Source of the DNA: Aromatoleum tolulyticum
GTDB lineage: Bacteria; Pseudomonadota; Gammaproteobacteria; Burkholderiales; Rhodocyclaceae
Length of the DNA: 64,000 nucleotides
Direction: 5' to 3'
Assembly (NCBI RefSeq): GCF_900156155.1
Contig: NZ_FTMD01000014.1
Location: forward strand, 1 to 64,000
The position numbers and the translations under genes are program-made. Under the pieces are notes generated by a model. The model saw only the letters and a list, made by a program, of their open reading frames with translations, was not told where the DNA came from and made no database searches. This document shows positions 29,823 through 39,900 of the stretch, in pieces; within the stretch, counting starts at the first letter, position 1, and the number at the start of each line of letters is the position of its first letter.

Positions 29823-31151
29823 ATGGGACGAGCTTACAGCACGATCGCCTTCGACCCCGCCAAGTGCGACGGTTGCGGCGATTGCATGAAGGCCTGCGCG
29901 CAGGCCAAGACCGGCACGGACGATGTCGCGCGTTCGCGCATCCAGATCTACGGCCGGGAGAAAGACTTCGAACTGGCGCTGTGCCGCCAGTGTGCCGACC
30001 CGAAGTGCGTCACGGTGTGCCCGGCGGGCGCCTTGAACAAGGACGGCACCACCGGTGTGATCGGCTGGGACGCATCCAAGTGCGTCGATTGCCTGTTGTG
30101 CACGGTCGGCTGTTCGTATGCCGGCATCGCGCTGGATGAAACCGCGGGGCACGTGTCCAAGTGCGACACCTGCGACGGCAACCCCGCCTGCGTACCCGCC
30201 TGTCCGCACGGCGCGCTGAAGTACATCACCACCGCCAACATCTACAACGAGGTTGGCGACTGGGAAGACCTCTTCGCCCCCGGCCTCGCCGGCTGCCAGG
30301 GCTGCAACACCGAACTGCTGATGCGCCACACGCTGCGCCGCGTCGGCCCCGACACCGTGCTCGCGACGCCGCCGGGCTGCGTGCCGGGCATGGGCTCGGT
30401 GGGCTTCAACGGCACGACCGGCACCAAGATCCCGGTCTTCCATCCGCTGCTCACCAACACCGCAGCGATGCTTGCCGGCATCAAGCGCCAGTACAAGCGC
30501 GTCGGGCGCGAGGTGCAGGCGCTCGCGATCGCCGGCGATGGCGGCGCATCCGACGTCGGCTTCCAGTCGCTGTCCGGTGCGGCCGAGCGCGGCGAGCAGA
30601 TGCTCTTCATGGTGGTGGACAACGAGGGCTACATGAACACCGGCATGCAGCGTTCGAGCTGCACGCCATACGGCGCCTGGACCTCGACGACGCCGGTCGG
30701 GGAGACCTCGCGCGGCAAGACGCAGGATGCGAAGAACCTCCCGCTGATCATGGTGAACCACCGCTGCGCCTACGTCGCGACGGCGTCCACCGCGTACATG
30801 GAGGACCTGTACGAGAAGCTCGACAAGGCGATCCTGGCGTCGAAGACCGGCTTCGCGTACCTGCATGTGTATTCGCCCTGCACGACCGGCTGGCGCTTCC
30901 CGTCGAACCTGAACATGGAAGTCGCGCGCAAGGCGGTCGAGACCAACTTCGTGATGCTGTGGGAGTACACGCCGCAGGACGGGCTGCACTTCACCAAGTC
31001 GGTGGACAACCCGCTGCCGGTCACCGAGTACCTCAAGGCGATGGGCCGCTTCCGCCACCTGGCGCCGGAGCAGGTCGAGCACATTCAGAAGAAGGTCGTG
31101 GAAAACCAGAAATTCGTGGAACGTATGACGGAGCATGCACATGTCGGCTAG
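29823..31151 (+). CDS. padI: Phenylglyoxylate:acceptor oxidoreductase, beta subunit PadI with ferredoxin domain
   Basis: 442 residues with two parts. Residues about 1-135 form a DmsB-like iron-sulfur domain with four Cys boxes: CDGCGDCMKAC, CRQCADPKCVTVC, CVDCLLCTVGC and CDTCDGNPACVPAC. From about 145 the thiamine diphosphate domain follows: GCQGCNTELLMRHTLRRVG, LAIAGDGGASDVGFQSL, then VVDNEGYMNTGMQRS. The protein binds the oxoacid-thiamine intermediate and feeds electrons to PadF and PadH. Stop overlaps the start of padJ by 17 bases. The fusion is probably normal for phenylglyoxylate enzymes. Confidence 0.92.
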   Translation: MGRAYSTIAFDPAKCDGCGDCMKACAQAKTGTDDVARSRIQIYGREKDFELALCRQCADPKCVTVCPAGALNKDGTTGVIGWDASKCVDCLLCTVGCSYAGIALDETAGHVSKCDTCDGNPACVPACPHGALKYITTANIYNEVGDWEDLFAPGLAGCQGCNTELLMRHTLRRVGPDTVLATPPGCVPGMGSVGFNGTTGTKIPVFHPLLTNTAAMLAGIKRQYKRVGREVQALAIAGDGGASDVGFQSLSGAAERGEQMLFMVVDNEGYMNTGMQRSSCTPYGAWTSTTPVGETSRGKTQDAKNLPLIMVNHRCAYVATASTAYMEDLYEKLDKAILASKTGFAYLHVYSPCTTGWRFPSNLNMEVARKAVETNFVMLWEYTPQDGLHFTKSVDNPLPVTEYLKAMGRFRHLAPEQVEHIQKKVVENQKFVERMTEHAHVG

Positions 31152-32499
31152 GGATGGTTTCGCAGCACCGAAGGGGGCAACGGGGAAGGGCGCGGCACCG
31201 GAGACGCTCGATCCGATCGAGAAGGCCAGCCGCGACGAACTCGCTGCGCTGCAGCTCGAACGGCTCAAGTGGAGCCTGCAACATGCCTACGACAACGTCG
31301 CGCATTACAAGCAGGCCTTCGACGCGGCGGGTGTGCATCCGTCGGACCTGAAGCAGCTCTCTGACCTCTCGCGCTTCCCCTTCACGACCAAGAAGGAGCT
31401 GCGTGAGAACTATCCTTACGGACTGTTCGCGGTGCCGATGCGCGACATCGTGCGCGTGCATGCCTCGTCCGGTACCACCGGTTTGCCGACCGTCGTCGGC
31501 TACACCCGGAACGACATCGCGATGTGGGGCTCGGTGGTGGCGCGTTCGCTGCGCGCGGCGGGCGGCACGCCCGACGACATCATCCTCAACTCCTACGGCT
31601 ATGGCCTCTTCACCGGCGGCCTCGGCGCCCACTACGGCGGTGAGGCGCTCGGTGCGACCGTGATACCGATGGGCGGCGGCAACACCGAGAAGCAGATCCA
31701 GCTGATCCGCGAGTTCAAGCCGACCATGATGATGGCGACCCCGTCCTACATGCTGACGGTGGCGGACGGGCTGCAGGAGCAGGGCATCGACCCCGCCTCG
31801 ACGACGCTGCGCATCGGCGTGTTCGGTGCCGAACCGTGGACCAACGAAATGCGCCGCGAGATCGAGACGCGGCTGGGCATCGACGCGATAGACATCTACG
31901 GCCTCTCGGAAGTGATCGGGCCGGGTGTGGCCTGCGAGTGCATCGAGACCAAGGACGGCCCGCACATCTGGGAAGACCACTTCTACCCGGAAATCATCGA
32001 CCCCGTTACCGGCGAAGTGCTGCCCGACGGCACGCCGGGCGAACTCGTGTTCACCTCGCTGTCGAAGGAAGCTCTGCCCATCATCCGCTATCGCACGCGC
32101 GACCTCACGATGCTGCTGCCGGGCACCGCGCGCACGATGCGCCGCATGGGCAAAATCACCGGTCGCAGCGACGACATGCTGATCATCCGTGGCGTGAACG
32201 TCTTCCCGACGCAGATCGAGGAAATCATCCTGCGTCACGACAGCCTGTGCGGCCACTACCAGCTGCAGATCACGCGCCCGGGCCACATGGACGAACTGAC
32301 CGTGCTCGCCGAAGTGCGCCACGACCTGTCCGACGGGCTCAACGATGCGCAGCGCTCGAAGATCGCGGCCGAAGTCCGGCACGAGATCAAGAGCCGCGTA
32401 GGGGTGAGCGCGGACGTCCATATCGTCGAGACGGGCCGCATCGAGCGCACCCAGGTCGGCAAGGCCAAGCGTGTGATCGACAAGCGGCCGAAAGGCTGA
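31135..32499 (+). CDS. padJ: Phenylacetate-CoA ligase PadJ
   Basis: 454 residues, AMP-forming. Activates phenylacetate with ATP and CoA, the first step before PadBCD. The phosphate loop is ASSGTTGLPTVVGYT, the second box FGAEPWTNEMRREIETRLGI, the AMP motif DIYGLSEVIGPGVA, the hinge RTRDLTMLL and the GRSDDMLIIRGVNVFPTQIE box before the C-terminal subdomain; the catalytic Lys is in VGKAKRVIDKR. All intact. It overlaps padI by 17 bases, with ATG at 31135 or 31141 as start. The family is PaaK-like; benzoate or other phenylalkanoate ligases of this fold are less likely here. Confidence 0.93.
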   Translation: MHMSARDGFAAPKGATGKGAAPETLDPIEKASRDELAALQLERLKWSLQHAYDNVAHYKQAFDAAGVHPSDLKQLSDLSRFPFTTKKELRENYPYGLFAVPMRDIVRVHASSGTTGLPTVVGYTRNDIAMWGSVVARSLRAAGGTPDDIILNSYGYGLFTGGLGAHYGGEALGATVIPMGGGNTEKQIQLIREFKPTMMMATPSYMLTVADGLQEQGIDPASTTLRIGVFGAEPWTNEMRREIETRLGIDAIDIYGLSEVIGPGVACECIETKDGPHIWEDHFYPEIIDPVTGEVLPDGTPGELVFTSLSKEALPIIRYRTRDLTMLLPGTARTMRRMGKITGRSDDMLIIRGVNVFPTQIEEIILRHDSLCGHYQLQITRPGHMDELTVLAEVRHDLSDGLNDAQRSKIAAEVRHEIKSRVGVSADVHIVETGRIERTQVGKAKRVIDKRPKG

Positions 32500-32580
32500 C
32501 GCGGCGAAAAGTGGCGGGCCAAGGGGAAGAAAACAACTAACCGGCCACCGGAAACGAGTGGTAAGCACGGAGACACGATA

Positions 32581-34665
32581 GTGAACGATCGGACAACCAT
32601 CAGTCCCGGTGAGGCGCTGAACGCCGCGACCGGCAAGCTGTTCAGGCAGGCGACAGGGCTGGGGCGGGACGCCTTCGACGCCGCGGAGTGCGAACGCTTC
32701 GTCGCGAGCTTCGGCGCGGTACTCGCCGAAGGCGTGCCCGGCGGCGTCGACCTGCGCATCGCGCTGGAAAATACGCGCGAATTCGGCATGGTGCTCACGG
32801 CGGGGCAGGGCGGTCTCGACGGCGCGCTCGATCGCGCGAACTTCCGCAAGGACCGCGCCGCCGTGTCGGCGTCGGTCGAACTCACCGACGCCCCAGATTT
32901 CCTGCGTCTATTCCGCCGCACCGTCGCCTACCAGAAGATGGCCGCGCTCGCCCAGCGCGATGGCCGTCGTGCGCCCGATCCGGTCCTCGAATTCTGCTTC
33001 GGCCTGATGCTGGGTCTCGGCCGCGAATATTCCGCGCAGAACCCGCAGGCCGAATTCGTGATCCGCCAGCTCGAGCTCGATCAGGTGCAGTTCGCGAAGA
33101 AGCCCACGGTCGGCGTCGCACGCGTCGAATTCGGCCAGCCTGTCGCAGGCCGCCTGCCGCGTCCCGCGCACAAGATCGACAAGCTCATCCACCCCCAGTC
33201 GATCGGCATCATCGGCGTGTCCGCGACGAGCATGAACTTCGGCCGCATCATCCTGAAGAACCTGATGGGCAGTGGCTATCCGAAGGACCAGCTGACCATC
33301 ATCCGTCCCGGCGAGGCCGAGATCGACGGCGTGCGCTGCGTCGAGAGCCTGCGCGCGCTGCCCGCGAAGCTCGATCTCCTGATCGTCGCGGTGCCTAACG
33401 ACGCGGTGTATGAACTTGTCGATGAGATCATCGCAACCGACGCCGTCGAATCCGTGATGCTGATCCCCGGCGGCCTAGGCGAGACCGCCAAGAGCCGCGA
33501 ACCCGCCGCCGCGCTCGCCGCGAAGATCAACGCCGCCCACGGCAATCCAGGCGGCGGCCCAGTCTTCCTCGGTGCGAACTGCCTCGGCGTCGTCTCGCAT
33601 CCGGGCGGCTACGATTCCTGGTTCATCCCGCTCGAGCGCCTGCCCAAGCCGCAGAAGAAGGCGCAACGCAACTCGGTGATGCTGAGCCAGTCCGGCGCCT
33701 TCATGATCACGCGCATCTCGCAGAACCCGTGGCTCGACCCGGCCTACATGCTCGCGCTCGGCAACCAGACCGACCTCACGCACGGCGACATGCTCGGCTT
33801 CTTCGCCGATCGCCCGGAGATCGACACCCTCGGCATCTACATCGAAGGCTTCAAGGATGGCGACGGCCTCGACTTTGCGCGCGCCGTGCGCAAGGCGGTG
33901 CTCAACGGCAAGCAGGTCGTCGTGTACAAGTCCGGCCGCAGCGAAGCGGGCGCGGGCGGCGTGATGGGCCATACCGCGTCGATTGCCGGCGACCCGGTTC
34001 TCTTCGAGGCCGTGCTGCGCCAGGCCGGCGCGATCGTCGCCGAGGACTTCAACGCCTTCGACGACCTCTTCTACATCGCCGGCGCGTTGCACGGCAAGAA
34101 GGTCGGCAAGCGCCTCGGGGCGATCAGCGGTGCCGGCTTCGAGGCCGTCGGCATGGCCGACTCGATCGCGACCGAGACGTCCTCGCTCGAGATGGGTGCG
34201 CTCGAAGCCGCGACGGTCGAACGCGTGCAGGCCATCCTCGCCGCCAAGCGCCTCGACGCGCTGGTCGAGGTGCGCAATCCCATCGACATCAACCCCGGCG
34301 CCGACGACGGGGCCCACCTGCAGATCACCGAAGCCTTCCTCGACGACCCCAACATCGACGCCGTCGTCGTCGGCCTCGACCCCACCGCGCCGTCGATCCG
34401 CGGCCTGGAGACGAGCAGGCTGCGCCCCGGCTACGACCTGTCGGACCCGAAAGGGACCGTGCACATCTACCCGCCGCTCGCCGCGAAGTCCGACAAGCCC
34501 GTCATCGGCATCGTCGATGGCGGCTCGCTCTACGACGCGATGGCCGCGAAGCTGATGGACCAGGGCGTGTGCGTGTTCCGCAACTGTGGCCGCGGCACGC
34601 GGGCGCTCGCGCGCTACGTCGAGGCCCGCCTCGACGCCGACGCGATCCGCGAACGCAACCAGTAA
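32581..34665 (+). CDS. NDP-forming acyl-CoA synthetase-like protein, atypical domain order
   Basis: 694 residues from a GTG start behind ACGGAGAC. Residues about 205-330 form a CoA-binding Rossmann domain (SIGIIGVSATSMNFGRIILK); 350-640 the succinyl-CoA-ligase domains with QSGAFMITRIS and GGVMGHTASIAG, whose H464 corresponds to the phosphorylated His. The first about 200 residues look like only the second half of the ATP-grasp beta part (GMVLTAGQGGLDGAL), placed in front of alpha instead of behind it; the ATP lid half is not recognisable. So it may be an incomplete, permuted ADP-forming acyl-CoA synthetase. Position 81 bases after padJ implies a job with phenylacetyl- or benzoyl-CoA; no function is proven. 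Confidence 0.75.
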   Translation: MNDRTTISPGEALNAATGKLFRQATGLGRDAFDAAECERFVASFGAVLAEGVPGGVDLRIALENTREFGMVLTAGQGGLDGALDRANFRKDRAAVSASVELTDAPDFLRLFRRTVAYQKMAALAQRDGRRAPDPVLEFCFGLMLGLGREYSAQNPQAEFVIRQLELDQVQFAKKPTVGVARVEFGQPVAGRLPRPAHKIDKLIHPQSIGIIGVSATSMNFGRIILKNLMGSGYPKDQLTIIRPGEAEIDGVRCVESLRALPAKLDLLIVAVPNDAVYELVDEIIATDAVESVMLIPGGLGETAKSREPAAALAAKINAAHGNPGGGPVFLGANCLGVVSHPGGYDSWFIPLERLPKPQKKAQRNSVMLSQSGAFMITRISQNPWLDPAYMLALGNQTDLTHGDMLGFFADRPEIDTLGIYIEGFKDGDGLDFARAVRKAVLNGKQVVVYKSGRSEAGAGGVMGHTASIAGDPVLFEAVLRQAGAIVAEDFNAFDDLFYIAGALHGKKVGKRLGAISGAGFEAVGMADSIATETSSLEMGALEAATVERVQAILAAKRLDALVEVRNPIDINPGADDGAHLQITEAFLDDPNIDAVVVGLDPTAPSIRGLETSRLRPGYDLSDPKGTVHIYPPLAAKSDKPVIGIVDGGSLYDAMAAKLMDQGVCVFRNCGRGTRALARYVEARLDADAIRERNQ

Positions 34666-34727
34666 CCCGATCCGCAATGAACCCGGCGCCGGCCTGGACC
34701 GGCGCCTCACACGAAGGAGACTGAAAG

Positions 34728-35135
34728 ATGAGCGAACTGAAAGCCGGCCTGAGCTCCACCCGCCGTTACGACATCGACCAGGGCCGCACCATCGGCTTCA
34801 TGGGCGACGACTGCCGCGTCTACTCGACCCCGGCGCTGCTCTACGACATCGAAGTCGTATGCCGCGACCTGCTGCTGGAAAACATCGACGCCGGGAAAGA
34901 TTCGGTCGGCACCCGCGTCGAACTCGACCACGTCGGCGCGACCCTGCTGGGCATGTGGGTGGAGATCACCGTGAAGCTCGTCGAAGTGAACGGCCCGGCC
35001 GTGACCTTCGAGTTCACCGCCCGCGACGCCCTCGAGGAAGTCGCGCGCGGCAAGCACAGCCGCTTCATCGTCGGCGCCGAGAAGACCGCCCAGCGCCTCA
35101 AGGCCAAGCTCGAAAAGGCGATGGCCGCGGCCTGA
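34728..35135 (+). CDS. Hotdog-fold thioesterase, FlK-like
   Basis: 135 residues. The spacing of T34, E42 and H68 (YSTPALLYDIE and VELDHVGATLLG) equals that of the Thr42/Glu50/His76 catalytic set of the fluoroacetyl-CoA thioesterase FlK, with GTRVELDHVGATLLG as the central family box. It lies 62 bases after the synthetase-like gene behind AAGGAGAC and ends the pad operon before a stem-loop (35203). A sensible job is to free CoA from phenylacetyl-CoA or dead-end aryl-CoA esters when the pathway is blocked; this is inferred from position. FlK-like proteins vary widely in substrate. Confidence 0.82.
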   Translation: MSELKAGLSSTRRYDIDQGRTIGFMGDDCRVYSTPALLYDIEVVCRDLLLENIDAGKDSVGTRVELDHVGATLLGMWVEITVKLVEVNGPAVTFEFTARDALEEVARGKHSRFIVGAEKTAQRLKAKLEKAMAAA

Positions 35136-35202
35136 TCTGCCTGGAGCGGGGCGGGCCGCTGCCCGCCGTCGCCGCGCTTCATGGCGCAATGCCGGAAGCG
35201 AA

Positions 35203-35226
35203 ACGGGCGTCCTTTCGGACGCCCGT
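35203..35226 (+). terminator. Terminator of the pad operon
   Basis: ACGGGCGTCC, loop TTTC, GGACGCCCGT: perfect 10-bp stem. CGTCGTTTGG follows, a weak T-tract. It sits between the thioesterase gene and the convergent PEP-CTERM gene and can serve both. Confidence 0.75.
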
Positions 35227-35257
35227 CGTCGTTTGGCGCGCAGGGGGCGGCGTTCGT

Positions 35258-35998
35258 TCAGGCCGGCTTCTGCCGGCGACGTCCGAATCCCAGCCCGACA
35301 AGCCCTGCGCCGATGAGCAGCAGGGAGGAAGGCTCAGGAACCGCCTGCGCGACGATACCGTCCGTCGCCTCTGCCTCGAGCGGGGCCTTCGTCAGCGTGA
35401 ATTTTGCATAGATATCGTTCGGACTCGGCTTGCTCCATGTGCACTGGCCGCTGTTTCCTTCACATAGCCAGACCGCGGGCGAGAAACTGATCTCGATCTC
35501 GCCACCGTTGTCGAGCGTGAGCAGGAAAGGCAGGAAAGTCGCAGCGAGGTCGGTATTCGCCGGGCCGGCCCCCTTGTCCCAGAAGGGGCCCACCGTGGCC
35601 TGCACGGTGGCTTCCAGATCCGCGGGGCCGCCGGCCGGCGCGTCGAATTCGATCACGGCTGCGAGGGCGAGGTGATCGACCTCGGATGCGCTGCCGTTGG
35701 TGCTGATCGCGGCATCCTCCTCGGCGAGGGTGCCCTTGCCGAAAAGAACCGTCTCGAAGTCGCCGAGCTCCGTGAGCATGAAGCTCGTTCCCGCAAGGTC
35801 CGGGTCGATGGTCCAGTTGGCGTTAAGGAAGCTGTGCCCCTCGTCGCAGCCTGCGCTCGTGCATGCAGTGCTCCAACCAGAGCCCTGACTCCAGCTCCCG
35901 CCGGAGATCTCCACGGCAACAGGTGCCGCGCTGGCGAATGCCGGCATCGAAAGCGCCGCCAACAGCGTGGTAAGCGCAAGCAGTCGATTGGTGTCCAT
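35258..35998 (-). CDS. PEP-CTERM exported protein
   Basis: 246 residues. An N-terminal signal peptide (ALTTLLAALSMPAFASA) is followed by a mostly beta region with four Cys (STACTSAGC and LCEGNSGQC), and by the C-terminal sorting tag VPEPSSLLLIGAGLVGLGFG with a basic end GRRRQKPA. PEP-CTERM proteins are cut and sorted by an exosortase, usually in bacteria that make exopolysaccharide; no exosortase gene is in this window. The body has no recognised catalytic motif, so the role in the biofilm matrix or envelope remains open. It is convergent with the pad operon. Confidence 0.9.
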   Translation of the reverse strand: MDTNRLLALTTLLAALSMPAFASAAPVAVEISGGSWSQGSGWSTACTSAGCDEGHSFLNANWTIDPDLAGTSFMLTELGDFETVLFGKGTLAEEDAAISTNGSASEVDHLALAAVIEFDAPAGGPADLEATVQATVGPFWDKGAGPANTDLAATFLPFLLTLDNGGEIEISFSPAVWLCEGNSGQCTWSKPSPNDIYAKFTLTKAPLEAEATDGIVAQAVPEPSSLLLIGAGLVGLGFGRRRQKPA

Positions 35999-36235
35999 TG
36001 TTCTTCTCCTTTGCCCTGATCGGCCCGGCGGTGGGCGGTACGTGCCCCACGGCGCCGGCGTTCTCCCTGAAGCAGTGCTGCTCGGTCAGGGGCCCCTCCC
36101 GTTGTTTGCAACACTTTATGTGGGAACGGCAGGGGGGGCCGTGACATCGGCCACGATTCAAGCAAATTGTTGATCCGCCATCCATTTGCTGCCCGCGCTG
36201 CGCGAATCTGGCTCATTCGGGCCGCGCTCCAGTAA

Positions 36236-37659
<1,424 letters not shown>

Positions 37660-37664
37660 AGGCG

Positions 37665-38435
37665 TCAGCCGCCGGCCGCGACCGTGAAGCGGTGCGTGAC
37701 TTCGCTCGCGAATTCGCCCCGCTCGTTCCAGGACCATTCGCGAAAGGTCACCTTGCCGCCGTGATCCACCAGGATCAGCGTCGAGCAGCGCGTACCGTAG
37801 CCCGGCGCACGGATGAACGCCGACGACAGCCACCGTTCCCAGTCCGCGCTGACACCGGTTTCCGGCAGATGTTGATCGGGCGCCGGTTCGTCGTCGCGCA
37901 GCAGTTCGAGGAACGCGTCCGTGTCCGGCAGACGGCCGAGCGCCGCGGCGAAACGCTCGCGCGCCAGCTTCACCTTGGGCCAGGGCGTGTCGAGTACATG
38001 GTTCGACAACCCGTAGACGCCGGGGTCGAGCATCCGCACCGCACCCGTCGTGCTCTCATGGATTCCCAGCTGCCGGCCGTCACTCACCAGCAGGTTGAAG
38101 GCCGCATATTGCGCACTGACCTCGGCCACTTTCCGCAGCTGCCGGTCTGCGTCGTCGTTGCCGGTCAGGCAGTCGCGCACCAGCGTGCCGCGCGACGGCG
38201 CGCCCGGACGGTGGAGGGTCGGGTCACGGTAGTTGGTCAGCGCGGCGAACCGGCCGCCGCGGCTGAGGCCCATCCACGTCCCGCCCGCTTCGAGATCGCG
38301 ACCCGCGAGCAGGTCGGGGGCGTCGGTCCACCAGTGCGCCGGAACTGCCGGACGGGCGAGAAACTCGTCACGATTGGCGGCGACGACCAGCGGGTAGGCC
38401 GGATGGGCGTGCCAGCCGACGACGATCAGGCACAT
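37665..38435 (-). CDS. NRDE/TANGO2-family protein
   Basis: 256 residues. The N-terminal Cys2 follows the initiating Met (MCLIVVGW), and VVAANRDEFLARP carries the NRDE box, followed by GGTWMGLSRGGRFAALTNYR, all hallmarks of the family. TANGO2 relatives have been linked to haem handling and to lipid metabolism in eukaryotes; the bacterial role is not settled, and the N-terminal Cys suggests an Ntn-hydrolase-like fold. It overlaps the DUF4936 gene by 10 bases and stands last in the minus-strand unit ygfZ-DUF4936-NRDE. Confidence 0.88.
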   Translation of the reverse strand: MCLIVVGWHAHPAYPLVVAANRDEFLARPAVPAHWWTDAPDLLAGRDLEAGGTWMGLSRGGRFAALTNYRDPTLHRPGAPSRGTLVRDCLTGNDDADRQLRKVAEVSAQYAAFNLLVSDGRQLGIHESTTGAVRMLDPGVYGLSNHVLDTPWPKVKLARERFAAALGRLPDTDAFLELLRDDEPAPDQHLPETGVSADWERWLSSAFIRAPGYGTRCSTLILVDHGGKVTFREWSWNERGEFASEVTHRFTVAAGG

Positions 38436-38734
38436 TCGACGAAGCGTTCCATGTGGCGCGCGGAACCGGGTTCGACGAAGCTCGCGACCCGGTGCGCGTC
38501 TGCCTCGATCCGCAGGGCCGCCTCGAAGGCGTCCGGATCGGCCACGCCCTCATAGACTTCCATCCACGTCACCGCGTCGCCGCGCCGCTCCATCAGCCGC
38601 CCCGCGACGCCGGTGCGTCGTTCCAGCGCCGCCTGCATGGCGCGCACGGTCGCCTCCGCGTCCTCGTGCTCGGCATCGGCACGGACGCGGTAATAGACGA
38701 AGTAATGCACGCAGGCCGATGCGTCGCCGCTCAT
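38426..38734 (-). CDS. DUF4936-family protein
   Basis: 102 residues from the ATG at 38734, which overlaps the ygfZ stop (ATGA). HYFVYYRVRADAEHEDAEAT and LMERRGDAVTWMEVYEGVAD match the small betaproteobacterial DUF4936 family, a ferredoxin-like dimeric fold by appearance. Function unknown. It lies between ygfZ and the NRDE gene, the usual arrangement in Rhodocyclales and Burkholderiales genomes as I remember it. Confidence 0.75.
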   Translation of the reverse strand: MSGDASACVHYFVYYRVRADAEHEDAEATVRAMQAALERRTGVAGRLMERRGDAVTWMEVYEGVADPDAFEAALRIEADAHRVASFVEPGSARHMERFVECA

Positions 38735-39768
38735 TTTTCGGGCAGTGCGTAAGGCAGGTCGAGGAACTGCAGCTGCGGCCCCTGCGGGCTGCCCAGATGC
38801 ACCTCGCCGGCTTCGGCGCAACTGATCTGCATTACCGCCAGCGCTTCGAAGCCGCCCTTGGGTGCGGCCACGACGTTCACGAGCTTGCCGGCCGACTGGT
38901 CGCCGAATTCCGGCGTGAACAGGTCGGCACCGACAGCGGGAGGCGCGTCACCGGGCACATGCACGCGGTACATGCGCTTCTTGAGCTTGCCGAGGTACTG
39001 CGTGCGGGCGACGATCTCCTGGCCCGGGTAGCAGCCCTTGTTGAAACTGACGCCGCCGATGACCTCGAAATTGAGCATCTGCGCGACGAACTCTTCCTGC
39101 GTCGCCGCGGTGATCAGCGGCAGGCCGGCGCGGATCATCGCGAGTTGCCACGCCGCCGTTCCGGCCTTCGTCGCGCCGCCTGCGGCTAGTTTCGTGAAGA
39201 CCTCGGGGGCAGCCGCCGCCGGCACTGCGACGACGAGATTGCGCTGATCGAGCCGGATGCAGCGCACTTCGCCGGCGACCGACTGCGTCATCGGGGCAGT
39301 CGGCGCGGCGATGCCGGCATTCGCCAGCGCAGCGTCCGCGGCGGCTCCGCTCACGCCGATCAGCACGGTGTCCGGCGTGGCGTCGGCAAGCTTCACCTTG
39401 CTGCGCAGCACGTACATCGACAGCTTCTTCTGCAGCATCGGCTGAACGTCGGCCGAGGCGGCGATCATCCGGCCGGTGTCGTCGTTCCACAGCAGCAGGC
39501 TGGCGAGCATGCGGCCCTTGGGCGTATTGAAGCTGGACCACTGCGCCGACTGCGGCCCGAGCTTCTTGACGTCGTTCGACAACAGGTTGTGCAGGAAGGT
39601 GACCGAGTCGTCGCCGGCGCAGCGGATCAGGCCGAGGTGCACCAGCGGCACGACCACGGTGCCGGCCTCCACGGCGCCGACCTCCGCTTCCGGAGCATCG
39701 AAACGGATGCCGGAGTCTTCCAGCGTGGCGCCTTCGCGTACGAGAAATTCTATCCAGGGCGTGTTCAT
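38731..39768 (-). CDS. ygfZ: Folate-binding iron-sulfur cluster assembly protein YgfZ
   Basis: 345 residues. YgfZ uses tetrahydrofolate in the maintenance and repair of Fe-S enzymes such as MiaB. The family signature NKGCYPGQEIVART, with its conserved Cys, is intact; SNDVKKLGPQSAQWSSFNTP and KGRMLASLLL are the folate-domain boxes. The ATG at 39768 is chosen; the much longer frame upstream lies on the complement of mltG. It is divergent from mltG across 132 bases of control region and starts the ygfZ-DUF4936-NRDE unit. Confidence 0.93.
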   Translation of the reverse strand: MNTPWIEFLVREGATLEDSGIRFDAPEAEVGAVEAGTVVVPLVHLGLIRCAGDDSVTFLHNLLSNDVKKLGPQSAQWSSFNTPKGRMLASLLLWNDDTGRMIAASADVQPMLQKKLSMYVLRSKVKLADATPDTVLIGVSGAAADAALANAGIAAPTAPMTQSVAGEVRCIRLDQRNLVVAVPAAAAPEVFTKLAAGGATKAGTAAWQLAMIRAGLPLITAATQEEFVAQMLNFEVIGGVSFNKGCYPGQEIVARTQYLGKLKKRMYRVHVPGDAPPAVGADLFTPEFGDQSAGKLVNVVAAPKGGFEALAVMQISCAEAGEVHLGSPQGPQLQFLDLPYALPEK

Positions 39769-39900
39769 GTGCGTTTGTCGGGGCGGGGGAGGGATGTGGA
39801 ATTGGGATGAAGTATTATAGGGCCCCGCAGACGCAATGGTTGCGGGCCAAACATTTCCGCCAGCCTCCTCGCCGCGCGTCGCGCCACGATAACCGTCCCG

